Translations under genes and position numbers: made by a program
Notes under the pieces: generated by a model
Database searches by the model: none
Seen by the model: the letters and a program-made list of their open reading frames with translations, nothing else
Told to the model about the DNA's origin: nothing
Source of the DNA: Candidatus Poseidoniaceae archaeon
Lineage (GTDB): Archaea > Thermoplasmatota > Poseidoniia > Poseidoniales > Poseidoniaceae
Length of the DNA stretch: 6,362 bases
Direction of reading: 5' to 3'
Assembly: GCA_028822955.1 (NCBI GenBank)
Contig: JAPKCL010000097.1
Coordinates: forward strand, 1 to 6,362
In this document: in pieces, positions 1 to 5,246 of the stretch
Layout of the letters: every line of letters begins with the position of its first letter
Position numbering within the stretch: position 1 is the first letter of the stretch

Positions 1-763
1 CTTCGGTCGAGCCAGTGAATGAAATCTTGTTCACACGACCTTCATCAACTGCATCAACTAAGAATTGACCTGCTCCACTACCTTTGCCGTGGACCAAATT
101 GATGACACCATCTGGCAAGCCTGCTTCATGCATTATTCGAGCAAGGGCAAACGAGAGAAGTGGTGCATCTTGTGGACTTTTCCAGACACATGTATTTCCG
201 CACATAATTGCTGGAATCATTTTCCAGAAAGGTACGGCTGCTGGGAAGTTACAAGCATTGATAATTCCACAAACCCCAAGTGGGCGACGATAGGTGAACA
301 ATTCCTTGTCTGGTAATTCCGAGTTCACGGTTTGACCGTATAGGCGGCGACCTTCTGATTGGAAAAACAAACATGTATCGATTGCTTCTTGAACCGAACC
401 GGCTGATTCTTTGAGGGTCTTACCAATTTCACGTGTTTCAAGGGCAACAATTGCATCTTTGTGATCCATGAGCAAACGGCCCATGTTCCCGATGATTTGG
501 CCACGGGTTGGCGCAGGAGTTGCAGCCCATGATGGGAAAGCAGCATGTGCGGCGTCCAAAGCAGAGTGAACATCGTCTCGGGTTGAGAGAGGGAATTCAC
601 CGAGCGTATCATTGAGAATCGCTGGATTGATAGAAGTGAAAGTTGCACCATCACTGGCTAAACTCATTTGACCGTTGATAATATTGTAGCCTTTTACGGA
701 AGGTTTGCCATTTGGATTTTCAGCTTTTAGGAATTCGAGACCTGTTTCAAGAACGTGAACCAT
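1..763 (-). CDS. Aldehyde dehydrogenase family protein, N-terminal half (runs off left edge)
   Basis: The reverse complement is an open frame of 254 codons from the ATG at 763-761 to the left edge, with no stop. Residues 28-48 are the usual ALDH opening block (INGQ...INPA). Residues 161-201 hold the coenzyme-binding core: PLGVCGIINACNFP, with N172 as the oxyanion-hole Asn, then GNTCVWKSP with K195 as the cofactor-binding Lys. The visible part ends in the Rossmann motif FTGSTE (249-254). The catalytic Glu and Cys lie beyond the window. Family members oxidise aldehydes to acids with NAD(P)+ in the cytoplasm. The NACNFP form and the roughly 26-residue N-terminal extension recall ALDH7-like or semialdehyde dehydrogenases, but the substrate cannot be assigned. 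No in-frame start lies upstream before a TAG at 805-803, so 763 is the longest ATG start. No good SD precedes it, so translation may be leaderless. It is divergent from cdc48. Confidence 0.93.
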   Translation of the reverse strand, partial: MVHVLETGLEFLKAENPNGKPSVKGYNIINGQMSLASDGATFTSINPAILNDTLGEFPLSTRDDVHSALDAAHAAFPSWAATPAPTRGQIIGNMGRLLMDHKDAIVALETREIGKTLKESAGSVQEAIDTCLFFQSEGRRLYGQTVNSELPDKELFTYRRPLGVCGIINACNFPAAVPFWKMIPAIMCGNTCVWKSPQDAPLLSFALARIMHEAGLPDGVINLVHGKGSGAGQFLVDAVDEGRVNKISFTGSTE

Positions 764-839
764 ATCATGCCCAACAGAACGCCCCTCTTGAAATTGATGG
801 AACTATTCAAACGGAAAAAATCACAAGAATTACCATCGA

Positions 840-850
840 TTTTTATCTTA
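840..850. promoter_or_regulatory. A/T-rich TATA-like element in the divergent intergenic region
   Basis: TTTTTATCTTA, with TTAAAAG close behind at 854-860, is one of two A/T-rich patches between the divergent ALDH and cdc48 genes. Read rightward it would place a start near 870-875, leaving a leader of about 65-70 nt that keeps the cdc48 SD. Read leftward it would give the ALDH gene a leader of about 55-60 nt. The direction cannot be decided from sequence. The rest of 764-940 shows no gene: the short open frame at 712-906 overlaps the ALDH start and has no protein-like composition or RBS. Confidence 0.2.
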
Positions 851-902
851 AGGTTAAAAGGGGGTCGGCGAGAACGAACAGAGAAGAGGGGTCAGGCCAG
901 CA

Positions 903-909
903 TTAAATA
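903..909 (+). promoter_or_regulatory. Candidate archaeal TATA box for cdc48
   Basis: TTAAATA is centred 35 nt before the cdc48 ATG and resembles the archaeal TATA consensus (TTTAWATA). Using the usual spacing of about 25-27 nt, transcription would start near 931-933, giving a very short or nearly leaderless mRNA. That start would cut into the SD-like GAAGTGA at 930-936, so either the SD is not used from this promoter or an upstream promoter is active. No strong BRE element is visible just upstream. Confidence 0.4.
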
Positions 910-929
910 GGCTCGACCGTTCAATAGTA

Positions 930-936
930 GAAGTGA
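930..936 (+). promoter_or_regulatory. Weak Shine-Dalgarno site of cdc48
   Basis: GAAGTGA ends 4 nt before the ATG at 941. It differs by one base from the GAGGTGA in front of the DUF58 gene and sits in exactly the same register. This supports 941 as the start, although pairing with the anti-SD would be weaker than for the downstream genes. Confidence 0.45.
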
Positions 937-940
937 AAAT

Positions 941-3166
941 ATGGCTAAAGATGAAAAAACAATGTCGTTGCGTGTCTCCAAAGCAATTCCGTCTGATGTG
1001 GGCCATGGAAGAGCCCGTATTTCAGGCGAGAATGATCTCGGATTAAAACCCGGAGATATCGTCGAAATTAAGGGTGAAAAGCGCTCAACTGCTGCTATCT
1101 ATTGGCGAAGTCGACCGGAAGATGCAAAGATGGAAATCATTCGCGTTGACGGAATCATTCGAAAAAATGCAGGCGTAAGTCTTGGTGACCGTGTAACTGT
1201 GAGCAAAGTTGAAGCCAAGGAATGTACAAAACTCATTCTATCTCCAGTCATGGCCAACAAACAGAAAGTCAAGTTCGGCCCTGGAATTGAAGGCTTTGCC
1301 CGTCGAGGTCTTTCAAAGCGCCCGGTTGTTCAAGGAGACAGGATTTTTATTCCCGGCATGACTTTATTTGCTGAGGCCTTGCCTTTTGCTGTGATTCAAA
1401 CCACGCCAAAAGGAATTGTAAAAGTCACCAACGATACTGACATTGTCATCAAAGACGAAGCCGTTGACGATGTTGATGCTGGTCAAACAGAAGGTATTAC
1501 TTACGAAGACATTGGTGGTATTGGACAACAATTACAGAAAGTACGTGAAATGATTGAACTCCCACTCAAACACCCTGAATTGTTCCGCCGACTCGGCATC
1601 GACCCGCCGAAGGGAGTTCTCCTCCACGGTCCACCTGGAACAGGTAAGACAATGATTGCCAAAGCGGTTGCTACTGAAGTCAACGCTCATTTCAAGAGTA
1701 TCAATGGCCCAGAAATCATTTCGAAATATTACGGTGAATCTGAAAAACAACTTCGAGAAATCTTTGATGAAGCAGCAGAAAATGCTCCCGCAATTATTTT
1801 TATTGATGAAATCGATTCTATTTGCCCTAAGCGAGAAGAAGTCAGTGGAGAGGTTGAACGGCGTGTTGTCGCTCAAATGCTAACACTCATGGACGGCATG
1901 GAAGGACGAGACAATGTTGTCGTCATCGGTGCAACCAATCGAAGAGATGCACTCGACCCTGCTCTGCGACGACCTGGTCGTTTTGACCGTGAAATCGAAA
2001 TCGGAGTTCCTGACCGAGAAGGTCGCAGTGAAATCATGGATGTTCACACCCGCCAAATGCCTATTTCAGATGACTTCGAACTCGAATGGGTTCTCGACAA
2101 TACCTATGGGTTTGTTGGGGCTGATTTAGCTGCTCTTGCTCGTGAATCGGCAATGAAGGCTTTGCGACGGTACCTCCCGGAAATGGATTTAGAAGAGGAT
2201 ACAATACCTCCTGAAGTCCTTGAGAAAATGGAAGTACGTATGGATGATTTCCGTCACGCCATCAAAGACATCGAACCTTCTGCATTGCGAGAAATCTATG
2301 TTGAAATCCCTAAAGTGACTTGGGAAGAAGTTGGAGGATTGCAAGAAGTCAAAGATCGCCTCAAAGAATCAGTTGAATGGCCACTTACCAAGCCAGAATT
2401 GTTTGAGCACTTTGGCATTAAACCTCCTCGTGGAATCGTTCTATTCGGCGCACCAGGTACTGGGAAGACATTGCTTGCCAAAGCCATTGCAAACGAGGCC
2501 CAAGCCAATTTCATTAGTATTAAGGGTCCAGAGATGATTTCAAAGTGGGTCGGTGAATCCGAGCGTGGAATACGTGAGATTTTCAAGAAGGCAAAGCAAT
2601 CAGCACCTGCTATCATCTTCTTAGATGAATTCGAATCGATTGCAGGTCGCCGTTCCTCATCCGGAACTGAAGGCAGTGATGTAGGCAACCGAGTTGTCAA
2701 CCAATTGCTCGCCAGTATGGATGGAGTCGAATCACTCGATGGTGTCATCGTTGTTGCGGCGACCAATCGTCCGGAAATGTTGGACCCTGCACTCATGCGC
2801 AGTGGGCGGTTTGAACGTGTTCTTCACGTCCCTCCGCCAGATGCTGGTGCACGAGAAACAATTTTCAACATCCACAGCGAAGGTATGCCATTATCGAAAT
2901 TCTCGCTTAAAGACATCATGGTAGGACTCGATGGATTCACTGGTGCAGATATTGAGGCAGTATGCAGAGAAGCTGCACTCATCTGTATGCGGGCAAATAA
3001 GAAGAAAGTCACCAAGGCTCACTTTGAGGAAGCCGTCAAGCGTGTTCGCCCGACAGTAAATGCAGAAATGCTCGCTTACTATCAAAAGATGGAAACTTTA
3101 CTGACTTCTGGCCTCTCCAATATCAAACGATCTCGCGATACTGGATTCGGCATGGAAACGATGTGA
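941..3166 (+). CDS. cdc48: Cdc48/VCP (VAT-type) double-domain AAA+ ATPase
   Basis: A 741-residue protein, matching the usual length of archaeal VAT/Cdc48 (about 730-760). Order: double-psi beta-barrel N domain (about 8-90, with GDIVEI and GDRVTV repeats), second N subdomain (about 105-175), D1 (about 185-410), D2 (about 455-690), short tail. D1 has Walker A GPPGTGKT (230-237), pore loop KYYG (262-265), Walker B IDE (D289, E290), sensor ATNR (331-334) and arginine fingers R344/R347. D2 has Walker A GAPGTGKT (503-510), pore loop KWVG (535-538), Walker B LDE (D562, E563), sensor ATNR (607-610) and arginines R620/R623. Both domains should hydrolyse ATP. The family forms cytoplasmic hexamers that unfold proteins by threading them through the pore. 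The C-terminus (FGMETM) has no HbYX proteasome-docking motif. The start at 941 gives the family's normal N terminus. The next gene begins 71 bp downstream on the same strand. Confidence 0.97.
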   Translation: MAKDEKTMSLRVSKAIPSDVGHGRARISGENDLGLKPGDIVEIKGEKRSTAAIYWRSRPEDAKMEIIRVDGIIRKNAGVSLGDRVTVSKVEAKECTKLILSPVMANKQKVKFGPGIEGFARRGLSKRPVVQGDRIFIPGMTLFAEALPFAVIQTTPKGIVKVTNDTDIVIKDEAVDDVDAGQTEGITYEDIGGIGQQLQKVREMIELPLKHPELFRRLGIDPPKGVLLHGPPGTGKTMIAKAVATEVNAHFKSINGPEIISKYYGESEKQLREIFDEAAENAPAIIFIDEIDSICPKREEVSGEVERRVVAQMLTLMDGMEGRDNVVVIGATNRRDALDPALRRPGRFDREIEIGVPDREGRSEIMDVHTRQMPISDDFELEWVLDNTYGFVGADLAALARESAMKALRRYLPEMDLEEDTIPPEVLEKMEVRMDDFRHAIKDIEPSALREIYVEIPKVTWEEVGGLQEVKDRLKESVEWPLTKPELFEHFGIKPPRGIVLFGAPGTGKTLLAKAIANEAQANFISIKGPEMISKWVGESERGIREIFKKAKQSAPAIIFLDEFESIAGRRSSSGTEGSDVGNRVVNQLLASMDGVESLDGVIVVAATNRPEMLDPALMRSGRFERVLHVPPPDAGARETIFNIHSEGMPLSKFSLKDIMVGLDGFTGADIEAVCREAALICMRANKKKVTKAHFEEAVKRVRPTVNAEMLAYYQKMETLLTSGLSNIKRSRDTGFGMETM

Positions 3167-3185
3167 GGCCAATTCATGAATCGAC

Positions 3186-3209
3186 GCATTGATGTGCTGC
3201 ATTGATGTG
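3186..3209. repeat. Tandem direct repeat, 11 nt at 13-nt period
   Basis: GCATTGATGTG occurs at 3186-3196 and again, identically, at 3199-3209, separated by CT. It lies in the 71-bp gap between cdc48 and the PRC-barrel gene, 16 nt before the SD. It could be a regulator site or a chance duplication. No TATA-like box is evident in this gap, so co-transcription with cdc48 is plausible. Confidence 0.6.
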
Positions 3210-3223
3210 GTTGACTTGTAACT

Positions 3224-3231
3224 GAGGAGGG
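3224..3231 (+). promoter_or_regulatory. Strong Shine-Dalgarno site of the PRC-barrel gene
   Basis: GAGGAGGG contains a full GGAGG (3226-3230) with 7 nt to the ATG at 3238. The pairing register to the 16S 3' end equals that of the downstream genes. It fixes the start and suggests efficient, independent translation. Confidence 0.8.
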
Positions 3232-3237
3232 AATTGT

Positions 3238-3477
3238 ATGGCTGTCTTTGCACGTGAAATCATTGACCGTGAAGTCATTGATTCTCATAGCCAACTCCTT
3301 GGAACACTTCGTGATATTGTTTTTGACAAACAATCAGGTTCAATATCAGGGATTCGAGTTAAAATCGAGGAGAATATTGACCCATCTGCACTCCCGTGGG
3401 AGATGGTTGACGGATTGATGGAAATTCCAGTTGACGAGGTTGCTCGTATTGCTTCAAAAGTTCATTTAAAACGCTAA
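3238..3477 (+). CDS. Stand-alone PRC-barrel domain protein
   Basis: A 79-residue protein made almost entirely of one PRC-barrel domain. Residues 6-40 give the typical strand-turn pattern: a conserved I-D at 14-15, LLGTLRDIVFD (20-30), then a turn and SGIRV (37-41). Residues 62-79 give the closing segment (EIPVDEVARIASKVHLKR) that resembles the 'ip..yv..ig..i.l' end of archaeal members. There is no signal peptide or membrane segment, so it is probably cytoplasmic. PRC-barrels are small beta-barrel interaction modules. In Archaea single-domain versions include the haloarchaeal cell-division proteins CdpB1/CdpB2, and the fold also occurs in CdvA and RimM. Which role applies here cannot be told from sequence. 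It follows cdc48 by 71 bp, has its own strong SD, and ends in tandem TAA TAA stops (3475-3480). Confidence 0.88.
   Translation: MAVFAREIIDREVIDSHSQLLGTLRDIVFDKQSGSISGIRVKIEENIDPSALPWEMVDGLMEIPVDEVARIASKVHLKR
3465..3471 (+). promoter_or_regulatory. Candidate TATA box for the DUF4350-DUF58 pair
   Basis: TTTAAAA lies inside the last codons of the PRC-barrel gene, preceded by an A-rich stretch (CAAAAGTTCA) that could serve as BRE. Normal spacing would put the transcript start near 3493-3496 and leave a leader of about 108 nt carrying the inverted repeat at 3543-3596. This rests on sequence likeness only. Read-through from the upstream genes is equally possible, since no convincing terminator is seen, only TTTT at 3488-3491. 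Confidence 0.25.
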
Positions 3478-3542
3478 TAATGCATTGTTTTACTCGAAAG
3501 CATTCGTACTACGAGTGAGCATTTGCCTTCCACCAAATGACA

Positions 3543-3596
3543 ACCTTCTAAACCCAATGGAACTCGTGGGTATGTCGGAACAGTGCTCTAGAAGGT
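3543..3596 (+). repeat. Inverted repeat covering the RBS of the DUF4350 gene, with nested hairpin
   Basis: ACCTTCTA (3543-3550) is the exact reverse complement of TAGAAGGT (3589-3596), which contains the start of the SD. Between the arms lies a second perfect pair, ACCCA (3552-3556) and TGGGT (3567-3571), with a 10-nt loop. A further ACCTT (3598-3602) directly before the ATG can also pair with AAGGT (3592-3596). In RNA the arms could hide the SD. As DNA they could be an operator. Confidence 0.5.
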
Positions 3597-3598
3597 GA
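3594..3598 (+). promoter_or_regulatory. Shine-Dalgarno site of the DUF4350 gene
   Basis: GGTGA ends 4 nt before the ATG at 3603, the same register as GGTGA before the DUF58 gene. It supports this start. It is partly enclosed by the inverted repeat that ends at 3596. Confidence 0.7.
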
Positions 3599-3602
3599 CC
3601 TT

Positions 3603-5237
3603 ATGCTCAACAACGCAAATCTCAATTACAGACGAATCGGCTTACAAGCCGCATTCTGGTTGGTAATGTTCCTTTTGCTAACGAGTATTTTGCTCAATTT
3701 TGTGAATCTATCCAACACCAATCAATTATCGGCCTACGATGATGATTGGAATGACATGTCAGCATTTCGACAAGACATCAAGGATATGGGTATCAAAACC
3801 AGTTCATTGGTGAGCAGCCCCCTCTTATTAGCAGACATCGAAGACCCACGTAATACGACTTACATCCTCGCTGGCGTGGAACGTGACACACTCTCACTTC
3901 CTCAATTTGACAAAGATGGATTCATCACTATTGCATCAGAGGACGGTTATTCTCCTTCCGAAATTAATGCCATCGTTGAATTTGTAGATGCTGGAGGCAC
4001 TGCGCTTATTCTTGATGATTATGGGTTTGCAGGAAGTATTGCTCAAGCCTATGGCGTGCGATACACTGGTTACCAACTCTACGATACAACCTATGTCGAA
4101 GAACTCGATTACAACTATATTTGGATGTGTATGCAAGCAACACCCTGTGGAATGAACGGAAGCAGTATCGACCCTGCGACCCTCTCAGTCCATGATCGTT
4201 GGAGCGGGATGAACGGCGAAGGTGCCCATCCCTGCAGATTATTAGACGGCCAAACCATGCCGCTGGAAGATGCTGGTTTGTGCACTCAACACTGGGTGAA
4301 TGGTGAAATCCAGTACAACGCAACCTACCAACTCTTACTGAATAATATCACTGCCTTGGAACTTATTCCGGGGGTAAGTGGTGCTCTTTCCGAAGTTTCT
4401 ATTCGTGCTGTGACAAGTAATGAAGCAACCGTCGATGTCAATGGCGATGGAGAGATCTGGGTCGGTAATGAACAAAATTCTGAGACCCCGGACTTGTGGG
4501 GCCAATTTAATTTGAGTATCGAAGCATGTGCCCGGAAATCTTGTGACCCCGATGATGGCGGTCGTATTGTGTTCATGGCAGATGGTTCTGCTCTGATAAA
4601 TGCAATTTACGACTATGAAGGTTTTAACGACCCAAACGACCCGTTGTATGGGACGAATGATTGCTCGACAAAAAATGAAAAATGTATACCTGCAAATGAT
4701 AATCGGAAGTGGGCGATGGATTTCATTGCTGAAGCACTGATGTCAACGAATATCGGTGAAGAAGGGCAACCGGCAGAAAACGCCATGGTGATTTTTGATG
4801 AGTCGCGACACCCCCAAAATGCCTTATTAGCAGATTCATACAACACAGTTTACTTCCTTTTAGTGTATTTTACAGGTGAAGGATTAGCAATGATGTTGCT
4901 CTTCCTCGTCCTCTTTATTGCCTTTGAAGCAGTACTCATCAAGAAAAGAGACCCTGAACCTTGGCGACACGTGTTTAGTATCATTTACTATGGATTCGGA
5001 GATGCGAATCGGTATACATACTATGCAAAGACCGATAAAATTCGTCAAGTATTCCTTTCCAAGGTTCGAAATCAAAATGGTTTGAGCCGTGAAGAATTCC
5101 ATGCGATGCCTGCTCGAGAACTAGTATCACTCATCAACGACCCTGTTTTGGCAAAGTTCGCAATTGAGCCTACTAAATATTCACTTGAACAGACGGTGGC
5201 AGTCGTCAAACGAATCAAAGCGTGGGGACGCACCTGA
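3603..5237 (+). CDS. DUF4350-like bitopic membrane protein with large extracellular domain
   Basis: A 544-residue protein. R10-R11 then a hydrophobic helix at about 13-34 (signal anchor), a large domain (about 37-424), a second helix at about 427-446, the stop-transfer KKR (447-449), and a tail of about 98 residues. The charge pattern puts both ends in the cytoplasm and the large domain outside. Residues about 45-152 have the DUF4350/GldG-like layout, with a strand ending TYILAG, then SPSEINAIVEFVDAGGTALI (117-136) and DDYG. All eight cysteines (176, 182, 211, 227, 309, 314, 354, 361) lie in the outside domain, which fits disulphides. It also carries N-X-S/T sequons at N84, N185, N239, N248 and N303, and an acidic DVNGDGEI loop (278-285) like a calcium-binding turn. 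The function is unknown; the family is found with DUF58 and MoxR genes. The stop is 9 bp before the DUF58 start, so the two are probably co-translated. Confidence 0.82.
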   Translation: MLNNANLNYRRIGLQAAFWLVMFLLLTSILLNFVNLSNTNQLSAYDDDWNDMSAFRQDIKDMGIKTSSLVSSPLLLADIEDPRNTTYILAGVERDTLSLPQFDKDGFITIASEDGYSPSEINAIVEFVDAGGTALILDDYGFAGSIAQAYGVRYTGYQLYDTTYVEELDYNYIWMCMQATPCGMNGSSIDPATLSVHDRWSGMNGEGAHPCRLLDGQTMPLEDAGLCTQHWVNGEIQYNATYQLLLNNITALELIPGVSGALSEVSIRAVTSNEATVDVNGDGEIWVGNEQNSETPDLWGQFNLSIEACARKSCDPDDGGRIVFMADGSALINAIYDYEGFNDPNDPLYGTNDCSTKNEKCIPANDNRKWAMDFIAEALMSTNIGEEGQPAENAMVIFDESRHPQNALLADSYNTVYFLLVYFTGEGLAMMLLFLVLFIAFEAVLIKKRDPEPWRHVFSIIYYGFGDANRYTYYAKTDKIRQVFLSKVRNQNGLSREEFHAMPARELVSLINDPVLAKFAIEPTKYSLEQTVAVVKRIKAWGRT

Positions 5238-5242
5238 GGTGA
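5236..5242 (+). promoter_or_regulatory. Shine-Dalgarno site of the DUF58 gene, overlapping the upstream stop codon
   Basis: GAGGTGA, a seven-base match to the anti-SD, ends 4 nt before the ATG at 5247. Its first two bases are the last two of the upstream TGA stop (5235-5237). This overlap indicates translational coupling and an operon with the DUF4350 gene. Confidence 0.85.
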
Positions 5243-5246
5243 GACT

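Noticed and set aside
325..654. Minus-strand open frame of 109 codons
   Set aside because: It is out of frame with, and wholly inside, the aldehyde dehydrogenase frame on the same strand, which has clear family motifs.
712..906. Plus-strand open frame of 64 codons in the divergent region
   Set aside because: It overlaps the start of the ALDH gene, has no SD, and its translation resembles no protein family. Most likely chance.
2296..2796. Minus-strand open frame of 166 codons opposite cdc48 D2
   Set aside because: Antisense shadow of a strongly conserved coding region, with no RBS or promoter of its own.
1501..2830. Internal similarity between the two AAA+ modules of cdc48 as a DNA repeat
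   Set aside because: It is the ancient D1/D2 protein duplication shared by the whole family, not a recent nucleotide repeat.
3482..3520. ACTCG / CGAGT hairpin next to TTTT as a terminator of the cdc48-PRC unit
   Set aside because: The stem is only 5 bp with a 15-nt loop, and the T run lies before the stem rather than after it. Not convincing as a terminator.
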